Shown here one piece after another: positions 1 to 29,325 of a stretch of 64,000 bases of DNA. How positions within the stretch are numbered: the stretch's first letter is position 1; each line of letters begins with the position of its first letter. Source of the DNA: Pogonophryne albipinna (taxonomy: Eukaryota > Chordata > Actinopteri > Perciformes > Artedidraconidae); assembly GCA_028583405.1 (NCBI GenBank), contig CM053260.1:21390569-21454568 (forward strand), written 5' to 3'. The notes under the pieces were generated by a model, which did not search any database, was not told the DNA's origin, and saw only the letters and a program-made list of their open reading frames with translations. A program made the position numbers and the translations under genes.

Positions 1-1016
1 AATGTGTCTTTAGAATGCACCACTCTCATTCTGTGGTTCTTGCACTGGGGCCATGATAATTAAGGAATCACATCCCGTACGTGTGTGCCTGTTCCTTCAT
101 TTTCCGGATATCATTTGATAGGATTGCACTCAGTCTGTTATGTGAAACCAAACCGACACTGTGTTTTTATTTGTTCAATTGAGCCCCTGCTGCTGTCTTC
201 TAATGGCTCTTTCCACTGAGCTCATCTTCTCTATTTCATCTAACACCTGCCTCCCTGTCACAGACATGGAGAGAACATGACAGACGGCCAAATCATCTCT
301 CCGCTGAGGGCCAAATGATTGCAGTAATTCCTGATTTCCATGTTCTTTTCCTCTCCCCTTGAATCATTAAGATGTATTAACAAGAGGAAGCCCACACATT
401 TCATGTAGACAAAGCAGCGGTCCTCCAGATAAGAAGCCAGAGAGATGTGGTGATGTTAGATGAAATCCTGCATGTTGAGCACAGCTCAGGCAGGCACAGA
501 GAGCCATTGATCGGCGAGCTGCAGATACTAATGCAATCGATGCAACACACTGATGAGGGTGTTTGCAGGAAGTGAAGCCCATCATCTTCCTCTCTCACCT
601 CATCTGACAATCCCAACAGGGAGGAAGGTTTAAGAGACAGGGGAGGAAAATGTGAACAGAAGATGGCTGAATGACGGACAGTTCACCTTTATGTGCTCTG
701 GATTATATATGATGAACATGCAGACTCTGACAGTGTGTTTAGGGTCCAGTTATGCACATTAGGGTTAAGGCGATTATGAATACATGATGTATGGTTAGTG
801 CAAAATTGTTACTTTTGTTAACGGTTTACTGTATGCCTTAAGAATAATAACACATATTTTTTATGTCATTCTCTGAAAGCTTTCGACAACCTATGCCGAT
901 CGTTGACGTTGTATACATCTGTAAACGGATGAAGATAAAGGTTAAAACGTTTCTACAATATCATATTGTTCATATGAAATGTGGTTAGGATTAAGGTTAT
1001 GTTTAGCCAACTAAAA
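1..1016. other. Noncoding stretch, no gene seen
   Basis: AT-rich DNA with only short ORFs that match no protein family I recognise. No RNA gene, transposon end or tandem repeat is visible. Confidence 0.5.
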
Positions 1017-1063
1017 TGCTTGGTTATGATAAAGGACATAATGTCCTTTATCATAACCAAGCA
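1017..1063. repeat. Perfect 47-nt palindrome (23-1-23)
   Basis: The left arm at 1017-1039 is the exact reverse complement of the right arm at 1041-1063, with a single A at 1040 between them. The arm contains GGTTATGATAAAGGACAT. Pairing stops outside both arms. No transposon terminal repeats are evident nearby. It could be a fold-back remnant of a mobile element or a template-switch product; the sequence alone does not decide. Confidence 0.9.
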
Positions 1064-1958
1064 ACAATATTATTGTTCAATGCAAAATAAATAAAAAAGC
1101 CAACCGAACTCATTCACCACATTGAGCTTCACACTTCTTAGTAGACCTCTACCACTGCAGACATTTTGACTTGTCAACATGTGAAAAGCAGAGGTGTATT
1201 TTATAACTTTAAAAATGGCTACATTCCACTTGTGCAGGTACTGTACATGCTGGTGTACTGGAAAAGCTTTTCGGAAAACAATGAATGGTACTCAGCCACT
1301 GTTAACGTTTACATTTCATCTGTGACAAAATGTCTGCCATGAAACAACCTGTTTCACTTCGCTTCATTAATGGAACCCTTCCTCCTGATCTGGCACTGGC
1401 ACAGGAAGTGGCACCTGATCTGCTTTGCACTTCTGTCAATAATTAAAATAAGTATTAAGTCGATTTTCATTTACATTCAAGTTTTCATTTCAATTAAGCT
1501 CTACTGGCATGAAAGTCTCAGGTCTCAGTTTCCTGGTAATGTGTTGCTAAAGCATTAAAATACAAAATAATTCCATCTCTGCAATATGTGTCCTGATCAG
1601 AGTGTTTTTATAACTGCAACCTTTCGAATGGAGAGAAAGGGAGAAGGTTTGGTGGACTATGTGGAAGAGACTCAAAATATACTACAGTGCCTGTGTTCAT
1701 CATTATAAAAGATCAGAAAATAGGCTCCATCATGCTTTAGGAAACGCAGACACAGTTGGTTTTAGTCTTTGCATAATATTTGTCGACAATAAGAAAAATA
1801 TACAAATTTGCTGCCTCACAGTTTAGGATTTCCATTTATTAAATAAGAAAGAGGAAAATGGATTTTCCATTTTATTTTCCGCCTTAATCTGTCCGTGTCT
1901 CGCTTCATTACCTCCATGGATAATACTCACTCATTTTATTGCTGCTCCATTCATAGAT

Positions 1959-1959
<1 letters not shown>
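1064..1959. other. Noncoding stretch, no gene seen
   Basis: AT-rich DNA without a recognisable coding exon. A 62-residue ORF at 1370-1558 has no family signature and is probably chance. Confidence 0.45.
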
Positions 1960-2001
<42 letters not shown>

Positions 2002-2018
2002 CACACACACACACACAC
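1960..2018. repeat. (CA)n microsatellite with one interruption
   Basis: About 59 bp of CA dinucleotides, broken once by a G within an ACGCAC unit. The apparent His-Thr and Cys-Val ORFs across it are repeat artefacts. Confidence 0.97.
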
Positions 2019-5047
<3,029 letters not shown>

Positions 5048-5073
5048 AGGAGGAGGAGGAGGAGGAGGAGGAG
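5048..5073. repeat. (AGG)n trinucleotide microsatellite
   Basis: About nine AGG units in tandem. The Arg-rich stretch in the overlapping short ORF comes from this repeat. Confidence 0.9.
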
Positions 5074-11182
<6,109 letters not shown>

Positions 11183-11340
11183 CACAGTGGATAGAGCCTT
11201 CAGGTTCAAACCCCACTGCAGTCAGCATGTCGTTGTGTCCCTGAAGACACTTCCCCCCAAATCGCTCCTGTGGGGATTCACCACAGGACTGAGTATGTAA
11301 GTCGCTTTGGATAAAAGCGTCTAATAAGTAACATGATGTA
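11183..11340 (+). repeat. tRNA-derived SINE, 5'-truncated copy
   Basis: The sequence carries a pol III B-box-like GGTTCAAACCCC, then a body (GCAGTCAGCATGTCGTTGTG), and ends in the teleost SINE tail GTCGCTTTGGATAAAAGCGT. The same modules in the same order occur at 61115-61311, so the two are copies of one family. The tRNA-like head is shorter here, which suggests 5' truncation. Confidence 0.8.
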
Positions 11341-13342
<2,002 letters not shown>

Positions 13343-13599
13343 CTGTTCCCTTTACACATTCTTACGGTCAATTCAGACATTTCCATATATTTTACTCAGT
13401 ATTTCCCAAAGAATTACTTGAGTAGGTGATCAGTTATTGAGAAGTATTATATAGGGGAACTATTTAACCAGTAAAGTCGACAGACAGCAGCAACACCCGC
13501 AAGGTTTCCCTACAGGAAGTCCATAAAGAACATTCTGTCTCATTAAAAAGGAACAAATCAGTGTTATGTTGAGGCACAAAGCTTTAGAAACACACTGGT

Positions 13600-13795
13600 T
13601 TAATGGTTGCCAATGTTCTGATCTGGTTGGATGCGAACAAATATAGGGTGCATTCCACCAAGTTTCATCAAAATGCTGCCAGAAGTTTCTCTGTAATCCT
13701 GCTGACAAACATACAAACAAACAAACAAACACACCGAATCAACAACATAACCTTCTTGGGAGAAGTATTAAATACTGAAAAACTAACATTCGTAA
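13600..13795. repeat. Interspersed repeat fragment with (ACAA)n run
   Basis: Contains a CCACCAAGTTTCATCAAAAT motif, then a CTGCTGACAAACATACAAAC run, then ACATAACCTTCTTGGGAGAA. From memory this order is typical of a widespread fish interspersed repeat, but the family is not named with confidence. Boundaries are approximate. Confidence 0.5.
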
Positions 13796-14078
13796 CTGCA
13801 AGAGCTGTAGCCGAGCAGGTGGCATATTATAGGCTTGATTGTCACATCAGATGGGACAATAATCTGCTTAACAGGTGTGCTCAATATAGCTTTTTTGTTG
13901 TTTTACAGCAGGTGTTTTAGCTCTGTAGTTTTCATGAGCCCCATTACTTGTTTTTTACTACTCACCTCCTGGGACTCAAATGTACAATTAAAGATCTGCG
14001 TACAACCTGTTCTTTAGATCACTTGATCTATCTAAACACTACGTCCTTCTGAAAGATGCTCATCTCCTTTCTCCCTGT

Positions 14079-15717
<1,639 letters not shown>

Positions 15718-15725
15718 TCAATACA

Positions 15726-16169
15726 CAGGGGCGGTTCTAGGGGGGGCAGGGGGGGCCAGTGCCCCCCTAACAATGAAAAGTTTTTTTTTCTTTTTTTAAA
15801 TGTATATTTTCTGGTACTCGGTTTGCCAAAAACCGCAGGATTTTGTTGCTGTAATGTGAGATTGTGCAGACACCCTTATGTAAAGTAGAGATGTAACTGT
15901 TCATTGCCTTTATTTTTATATAAATATGGTGTTAGTGCAAACATTGCACTATAACTTAAGCTGAAGCCAACAGTAATAACTATAAGATCTATCTGAAATA
16001 AATAAGTGTACTGAAACAAATACCAATAACTGTATTGCATTGTTTTCTTATTCGCAATTACTTCATACTGTCTAGTTCTCTTTTTCGTCCTGCATTTATT
16101 GTGCCCCCCTCAGAAAATAACTGGCCCCCCAGTGGCCCCCCCAGTCAAATTGGTCTAGAACCGCCACTG
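15726..16169. mobile_element. Non-autonomous hAT-like DNA transposon, 444 bp
   Basis: The left end CAGGGGCGGTTCTAG matches the reverse complement of the right end (CAGTGGCGGTTCTAG) with one mismatch. The element is flanked by a perfect 8-bp target-site duplication TCAATACA at 15718-15725 and 16170-16177, as expected for hAT elements. C- and G-rich subterminal blocks lie inside both ends. There is no transposase, so it must have been mobilised in trans. The overlapping 99-residue plus-strand ORF is not a gene. Confidence 0.93.
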
Positions 16170-16177
16170 TCAATACA

Positions 16178-20669
<4,492 letters not shown>

Positions 20670-21034
20670 AATGGGAAGTCGGTGAGGAAGAAAGGAAGAA
20701 AGAAAGCAATGAAGGAATCGGGAAGAATCGAGGAAATATTTTAGGTAAAGAAGGAAGAATGTACAAGCGACAAAAACATAAGCGAAGAAGGAAGGTAGCA
20801 TGTAGAGTGGAATAAGGATTTGACAGTGATGGAAATGAGAGAAAGGAAGTATAATTGTAGGTTAAAGGAAGAACTAGCTGAATTACAAAAGGATGAACGA
20901 ATAAATAGATGTCTGAATGACGGGCGGAAAGGGCAGAGGCGTGGCAGGAAGGAAAGGACTAATGGAAAAGAAACGTGATGAAGGGATGGGATGTTGCATG
21001 TATTCAGATTTTGTTTGTCTACCCTCCCTCCCAA

Positions 21035-21095
21035 ATGTAAAGTGTCTTTGGGTTCAAGAAAAGCGCTATAGAGATAAAATGTATTATTATTATTA
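21035..21095 (+). repeat. L2-type LINE 3' tail fragment
   Basis: TAAAGTGTCTTTGGGTTC, then AAAAGCGCTATAGAGATAAA and a TATTATTATTATTA run, matches the usual 3' end of fish L2 LINEs and their parasites (GCGCTATATAAATAAA plus short tandem tail). Only the tail is present. Confidence 0.7.
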
Positions 21096-21550
21096 GATTT
21101 GAAGTCTGTTTTTATGTTACTAAGGGAATATGCAAGCAGTTAGAAAGACAGTAGGTAGGAAGTGATAAAAACATTTCAATTAAAAACTCTGGATGACACT
21201 CCAGGAGAATTCAGCGGTCATTAGGATACATCCTCTGGGGACCATGAACAGCTGTACAGCCTTATGGCAACCAATTCAGAGGTTGTTTAGTCTGGACCAA
21301 AGTTAAGGACATATTGACATCAACATCCGAACACCCACGACCGCCGCATGGCTAAAACAGTAATGGATGTCTGAACGATTTGCAGACAAATGACAGGAAA
21401 GGAGGTGGAAGAAAGGATGCAAGAGGTCAAGAAGGGAAGGGTGGAGAGGAAGTTTGATGTAGAGATGGGATCAGTTGAAAGGATGAGGTTAGGGAAAAGA
21501 TAATCAAGGTTAGAAAAAAGAGGAAGGACGACAACATAGATGAATTTGAG

Positions 21551-21760
21551 TAGAGATGCACTGATCCTTACTCAGGTATTGGCGACAATATGCCGACAAT
21601 GTATTGGATTCCATTACTTTAATAAATAACAAATCAGAGCATTTATATTCCACACAATGAGACGTTCAGTTTATTATCAACTCTGGTATCAAATGGCACT
21701 CAGTATTGGCCGATACCCGATTGCAATCAGGACTGAAAAGTAGGATTGGTGCATACCTTA
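21551..21760. mobile_element. hAT-like MITE, about 210 bp, degenerate
   Basis: The left end TAGAGATGCACTGATCC pairs imperfectly with the right end GGATTGGTGCATACCTTA. Internally there are GTATTGG and CCGATACCCGA motifs typical of the fish 'GATGCACCGATC' hAT family. I could not find a convincing 8-bp target duplication, so the exact borders are uncertain. Confidence 0.6.
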
Positions 21761-21960
21761 AGAGGACGGATGGAAATAAATAATGGGGGAAAAGGTTGGG
21801 AATTAAAGAAAAGCAATGTTAGACACAAAGAAAGGAAATAAGAGGAACAGTTATATGCTAGAGGTATGGATGCGTTCATTGAGGGCAAAAGAGGGGAACT
21901 TGAAGGTTTGATTGATGGAAGGAAAACAAATGGGAAGGGTTGCTAATGAAGCTTTACTTG

Positions 21961-24580
21961 AAACAACCCAAAAGTTATTCTAGACCAACCTTGTGCATTT
22001 AACATTTGCACTTGAAACTGCAGAAAAGACCCTCGTTGTAAAATTGTAAAGATTGTGAGATAAGTTCCGAGACGGTTCCACAAACAAGACATTGTCACGG
22101 AAAAAAGGAAAAGATTCAGAAGGTATGTTGCTTATTGCTACTTTTAAAATCGGTCTCCTCTTCGTTCAATTTCTCCAGACAGCCAAGGTAATTTAAATCG
22201 ATTCCAAGTCCTTCAATTACAGACACACTGACAACATTTGGAGAGAGGGAAATGGATTTTTCTGCTCATCTGCGAGCCAAGGCCAAATCTGAGGACCTGG
22301 ACGGCAGCCGTCAGCCTCCACTCCTCCTTCACTCTTGACATTTTTACTCTCTCCCACACTGTGTTTCCTCTTCACCCATAAAACCTGCCATTTTTTATGA
22401 TTTCAGACTGGTGGTAAGACAATAACGACGGTTGGGATATGAGGCGCCTGTGACCAAGAAGAAGAAAACAAATAACGAGCGATGTTTCCGTGTTTGGATA
22501 GTCCCGTGGGAAGGAAGATGTTTGCCGGCTTTATACGAACCTCTCAAAAAACGTACGCGTTTACAGTACATGTGTTCGCACTGCACACAAGGAAGGAAAC
22601 ATCAATATGCTCACACACACACACAGGACAGAATCAACCACACACACAGGCTCATGCCCCTTATCTGTGCACCGCCTCGTCACCAGATGCACAGGCAGAA
22701 AATTGTAAATATTGAGCAACCCCTTGTCCCTGAAAGATGAAGCCGGAGGCAATTCATCCCGCTATTGCTTTATTATGAACTAATATGCTCATAGTTGTTG
22801 CTTCCAAATGACTCAATAAATATCCAATACTTCCTGAGAGATAGCCTTGACCCTGTTGTCTGAAAAAAGGCATTTCACGAGCGCCGCCTCTCCCAACATG
22901 CCTCAACACTGACGGCGGCTTCATAAAGTGGCAATTACCGTTTTGACATCAATACAGAACCACATAAAATAAAGAAAACGGCCGTGTTTTGAGGAGGCAA
23001 AATGGACAATTACAGAGACAAATGGAGTGAGCCACCAAGGGTGAACAATAAAACTTCCCGGGCATAATAATTCAGCTTAATTAAAGGACCAGCCCGCCCA
23101 AAGGGTGGTTTAAAACAACAACCCCCTCTCTCACCTCCATAGGTATTAGCCGAGTTAGAAGCAGCGGGCTACATGATGGAAGTCTTCAGGCTGACCTCTA
23201 AAGCTTCTTTCCCCCCTCATCTATATTTATATGAAGGAGCGGCACTAATTTTGCCAAGTAAATCAGTGTGCACATTTCGTTGTGACCTCCAGCTTGACAC
23301 TGAATTAAACAATATCAGGGCCCAGAGTAGAGGGCTTTAACAAGCCTTAAATTCCTCAGTCCAATCCATCAGCAGGGATATTTCTGACACACGGAGGGAA
23401 GAGCATGAAATAAGGCAATTATTGAACCCTTCAGTCCATTTCTACGGCGTGCGGCACGGAGACACAGACCTCTGCATTTGTATCTCGAGATGACTCTGGG
23501 TGATAGGGACGCTTACAATTAATAAATGGCAAATAAATTATAGCAGATAGCCAACAATTCCACTTAATATCTCCTTCTACTTTGTGTCAAGGTTGGCGGT
23601 TAATACACAGCATGTCACTTTCTAACAAAGGAAAACAAAGATGTCAGCAATTACCAGAGGGCACCTGGAGTCCTCTTGACTTTCGAGATAATAACAAGTT
23701 ACTACAGTTTAAAACGGTTTGAGACTCCTGTCAGAGAAATCCTCCCGGTGCATACAGGAGGAGGAAGAGGAAGGCTTTGTGTGTGTGTCTTTCATGGAGG
23801 TGGCGGAGGACCCTGTGTGTCCTCTCAGATTGCCTGACAGATAATCCATCACACAGTCAGTGTGTCTGACAGGAATAGGTCTCAGTCAACTTGCTGTGTC
23901 TCTGTTCTGCTCACACAGCGAAGGACAGCTTCTCCTCTCAAGTCTCTCCTGGGCCGGAGTACATTGAGTTTCATTAGAGGACTGAAGGAGTGCCATTTGT
24001 CGACTTTAAGTGTCTGTGGGTGTATTTTCGTAAGTGTAAAGATCCACGGATGAAAAGCAAGGCAGAAAAGGAAAATGGTGTAAAATACGTATATATATAT
24101 AAAGTCATATTTTCTCCATTTATCTGAGTTATTGAAAACCTGAGCTCATTGTTAAACTTTTGAAACTACTGCAGTTAAATCTTAATGAATGTATTAAACA
24201 CAATGTAATAAACAGAACGATTAAAGTCTTTTGAGACTTCATCTTTTCCTTATGTAGGATTAAAACATTCTTAATCTAGCAAAGATTATGGATTTGTTAT
24301 CAAAAGGTAGCTTTACAAAATATATCAACACATTTGCAATATTGATATTTCCTTTTTAACACCTAAAATGATTAGAGATCAAAAGCCTGTCATGCATTGA
24401 TGTGTGAAAGTGTTTAGTTCTTGTTTAATCTTTCTTTAAAAGTTTTTTTTCCCCACCCATTTCACAGAACAGAAACAAGTTGAGCTAAGTCAATACACAA
24501 ACAATCTATAACAAAATCATTTGATAATACTTGTGTCATTTTCCAAGCAAATCCCAAACATGTAATGGTTCTTGCTGATA
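21961..24580. other. Gene-free DNA, possible regulatory blocks
   Basis: No exon or transposon with definable ends. 22860-23520 is a long block of complex, non-repetitive sequence with TTAATTAAAGG and CATAATAATTCAGC style cores, resembling conserved noncoding DNA. A short (TA)n lies at about 24089-24101. Confidence 0.35.
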
Positions 24581-24589
24581 TCCTGCTTT

Positions 24590-26160
24590 GTCGTGTATAA
24601 CGACTCCCGTCTCATCGGTGCCCAGCAAAGCAACCCCAGAACACTGTTCTCCACCATCAACCGTCTACTCCGCCCCCCAGACCTCAGGGGCTCCCGATCT
24701 GTGCTCCAAATTCCTCGACTTCTTCCAGGCGAAAGTCGAGGCCATCCATCAGCAGCTCCTGGCGCCTGGCCCTCCCCCCTACCTGCACCTCAACCACCTG
24801 GTAACGCACCCCCAGCGCCGCGCCTCTCCTCCCACTCCAACCTCTCCTCCTTCTCCCTTGTGGATGCTCTCCAAGTGGCCAAACTGGTCAGCTCGGCCAA
24901 GACCTCCACCTGCTCCCTGGACCCCATGCCCACAGCCCTGGTCAAGGACTGCCTACCCACCCTCTGTCCCTACATGGTGGTCATCATCAACGCTTCTCTG
25001 GCTCCTCGTATAGTCCCCACCAGCTTCAAAATGGCCTCAGTCACCCCCATACTCAAAAAACCTGGCCTGGACCCCGACGACCTCCAGAACCACCGGCCGA
25101 TCTCCAACCTTCCCTTCCTAAGCAAAACTCTGGAAAGAGTGGTCGCCGGCCAACTCCATCTGTACATGTCCAACCATGAGCTCTATGAGCCCTTCCAATC
25201 CGGCTTCAGACAGCAACACAGCACTGAGACCGCCCTCATCAAGATCACCAACGATCTCCTCATTGCTGCCGACTCTGGTCGCCTCAGCATCCTCATCCTC
25301 CTGGACCTCTCTGCAGCGTTTGACACCATCTCTCACAACATCCTCCTCACCCGCCTCTCAGACCTCCTAGGTGTCACTGGCACAGCGCTGTCTTGGTTCA
25401 CATCCTACCTCCATAACAGGAAACTGTTTATCTCCATCAATGGCTCAAATTCACCCCCGGCCCCAGCCCACCATGGTGTACCCCAGGGCTCTGTGCTTGG
25501 CCCCCTCCTGTTCACCATTTACATGCTCCCCCTTGGCCAGATCATCCGACATCATGGACTCAATTTCCACTGTTACACTGTTGATACCCAACTGTATCTC
25601 AGCACCACTCCATCCTCCCAGCTCCCCCATCAGTCTCTCATCAACTGCCTGCATGACATCAAAGCATGGATGTCTTCCAACTATCTTAAACTAAACAGCA
25701 GGAAAACAGAACTCATGGTTGTGGTACCCAAGGCGCTGCTCCAGAAGGTTGGTGACTTCATCCTCGAGGTTGACGGCTGCACCATCTCCTGAAGCCCGCA
25801 ACCTGGGTGTCATCCTCAACTCCACCCTTTCCTTCCACTCCCACGTCAAGTCTGTGACCAAATCGGCCTTTTCCAACCTAAGGAACATTGCCAGACTCCG
25901 ACCGTCACTCTCGTAGTCGGTTGCCGAAACCCTAGTCCATGCGTTTGTCACCTCCTGCTTGGACTACTGCAATGGTGTTCTGTTTGAGGTTCCCAACAAA
26001 ACCCTGGACAGGCACCAGTATGTCCAAAACTGTGCTGCTAGGGTACTCACCAATACAAAGCCGTGGCACATCACATAAATCCAAGCTATTAATATTATTA
26101 TAACAAATGAATATTTAGATGAACATCACCAAAGGCACTATACAAATATTCCTTAGTTAT
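24590..26160 (+). pseudogene. L2-clade LINE reverse transcriptase, decayed
   Basis: This is a 5'-truncated non-LTR retrotransposon. The main frame (to the stop at 25790) shows the L2-clade reverse transcriptase order: RPISNLPFLSKTLERVV, FQSGFRQQHSTETALIKI, LDLSAAFDTISHNILL, GVPQGSVLGPLLFTIYMLPL, then CYTVDTQLYLST. Homology near 24690-24790 (DLCSKFLDFFQAKVEAIHQQ) lies in another frame, so two compensating frameshifts are present. After 25790 the homology continues in a shifted frame (RNLGVILNSTLSFHSHVKS), meets a stop at 25914-25916, then reads LDYCNGVL and NCAARVLTNTKPWHIT before breaking off at about 26078. A tail-like GGCACTATACAAATATTCC follows at about 26132-26150. The endonuclease domain is missing. 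The catalytic YADD box reads YTVD, so the enzyme would be dead even without the frameshifts. The element is convergent with SUCLG2. Confidence 0.9.
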
Positions 26161-26409
26161 TTTTGGCAAACACATCTTCCAAAGAAGTACGTTAAAATAT
26201 GATAGGATCTTAGATGTCTCTTGGCCATTTTTTTTTTTTAATAACCGTCTTAAGAGTGTGTGTTCTCCCCCAATCACATAACATTTATTATATTTGTATT
26301 AAATGTATTTTAAAAACCAGTAGAATAAAGGTTTTTAATTCACATGTCTGACATACTTTCCTTCTGCTTCTCTCTCATCCCTCAATCCATTGTGAAAGGA
26401 CAAAACAAG
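26161..26409. other. Short gap between LINE remnant and SUCLG2 3' end
   Basis: AT-rich sequence with a poly-T run near 26229. It probably contains the transcription end of SUCLG2. Nothing else was recognised. Confidence 0.4.
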
Positions 26410-27208
26410 CGAAACATGGGTGTTGAAATATTTATTTTTAATCTCTGAAATTATATACAGTTCTGGCACTGCATTCAAGATATCCTGTCAATATACTGTA
26501 CATTATAAAAAAAGCTAAAATTATTATATAAGATTTTTGTTTTCTCAACTCCTCTGTATGAAACTACTGAAATAGTTGGCACGATAGCATCGAAACCCTT
26601 TTAGCCGCCATGGAATAGGCACAGGTGTATCAGTTAATTTGCCATAGAGCACTTAACAGTTAAGACATGTTGTACAAAGTTCACAGTTTGGGTTTGACAT
26701 ACACCTCATGATACTTAGACAAGGCATGGGATGGATTCATGTATTAGTAGTAACTTGGAAAATTTGAAAAAAGACTGATGATCCAAAGTTAAGGCCTTGC
26801 TTTTATGCTGCTTTTTGTTTGCGCTTAGTGGCATCTAATGATTTTACAACACCGGCTGTTTCCAGTCATACTCTCTGCTAAAGTACAGAGGATGGAGGTA
26901 AAAAAACTTCTTATATTCTACAAAAAAAGCCTCGATATGCAGAGGGAAAAGCTGCGTCTTTGGTCTGGGGAAAAGGAATGCACAAAGTGTTAGACCTCCA
27001 TCCAATCCCTGACAGAGGACACTGGAGCTTTATGATATTCCAGGTCATGACTATGTTTAAAAGAATGTGGTTTATTCCAATTAATATCAATTAAAAGTAA
27101 ACGTTAAGGTCTATGAGAGCAAAGGCTTGAAATCCTGCATGTGTGACTAAAGGCTGACTGTGATCTGAGACTGTATGACTGCATGTTGCTGATGAGGTTA
27201 CACTGGAT
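26410..27208 (-). other. SUCLG2: Inferred SUCLG2 3' UTR
   Basis: Sequence downstream of the SUCLG2 stop codon, read on the minus strand. AATAAA polyadenylation signals occur on this strand at 27076-27071 (about 132 nt after the stop) and at 26436-26431. The distal signal is followed by sequence compatible with a cleavage site near 26405-26420, giving a UTR of about 0.8 kb; the proximal one would give a short isoform. The extent is inferred from signals only. Confidence 0.5.
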
Positions 27209-27321
27209 CTATTTCCTGATGGCGGCCACTGCCTTCTTGGCGGCGTCTTCCAGGTTCTCCGCTGCCGTGATGGGCAGGCCGCTCTCTCTGAGGATCCTCT
27301 TGGCCTCGTCCACGTTGGTCC
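27209..27321 (-). CDS. SUCLG2: SUCLG2 last coding exon (succinyl-CoA ligase, GDP-forming, beta subunit)
   Basis: This terminal exon encodes the C-terminal 36 residues plus a split Gly codon: TNVDEAKRILRESGLPITAA, then ENLEDAAKKAVAAIRK and a TAG stop at 27211-27209. It matches the end of vertebrate SUCLG2 as remembered (TNV..A..IL..SGLPIT...LEDAAKKAVA). The ATP-specific paralogue SUCLA2 has a longer, different C-terminus. The exon follows an AG acceptor (AG at 27323-27322, with a TGTGTGTTCC tract) and begins GG, completing a Gly codon with the last G of the exon at 38123 (phase 1). The protein is the nucleotide-binding beta subunit of mitochondrial succinyl-CoA ligase, which converts succinyl-CoA, GDP and phosphate to succinate, CoA and GTP in the TCA cycle. 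This segment finishes the C-terminal CoA-ligase domain. No frameshift or stop interrupts it, so the gene looks functional at this end. Confidence 0.95.
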
Positions 27322-27511
27322 CTGGAACACACAGGATGACACTGTTCAAGTTAAAATGACAAAAAAAGGGCTTAACAAGGTTGAACCTGATGTGCCACCT
27401 GTACGATGTAAAAACCACCCGGTGTGAAAGGCAAAGAAAACCTTTGGAGGAATGGAAGCACACAACGACAGATGGAGGGAGATATGGGTGATTTGTCTGT
27501 GAACAATGTCA

Positions 27512-27513
<2 letters not shown>

Positions 27514-27606
<93 letters not shown>
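27514..27606. repeat. (TG)n microsatellite, about 90 bp
   Basis: TG dinucleotides ending in a short GCGCGC segment. It lies in the SUCLG2 last intron. The minus-strand 202-residue and 129-residue ORFs that read His-Thr repeats here are artefacts. Confidence 0.96.

Positions 27607-29325
<1,719 letters not shown>

Larger units (their letters stand above)
20670..21960. repeat. Purine-rich decayed GGAA/GAAG tract
   Basis: The plus strand is strongly purine-biased, with many scattered GGAA, GAAG and AAGG units (for example GAGGAAGAAAGGAAGAAAG near 20681). It looks like an old tetranucleotide array that has drifted. It is interrupted by an L2-type tail at 21035-21095 and a hAT-like MITE at 21551-21760. 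The pyrimidine-rich minus-strand ORF is an artefact of composition. Confidence 0.6.

Noticed and set aside
11183..11340. Possible functional tRNA gene from the GGTTCAAACCCC box
   Set aside because: There is no full cloverleaf, and the context and tail identify a SINE; the same applies at 61115-61311 and 61427-61578.
25118..25951. Minus-strand ORFs of 67-86 residues at the L2 remnant
   Set aside because: They are antisense shadows of the L2 reverse transcriptase.
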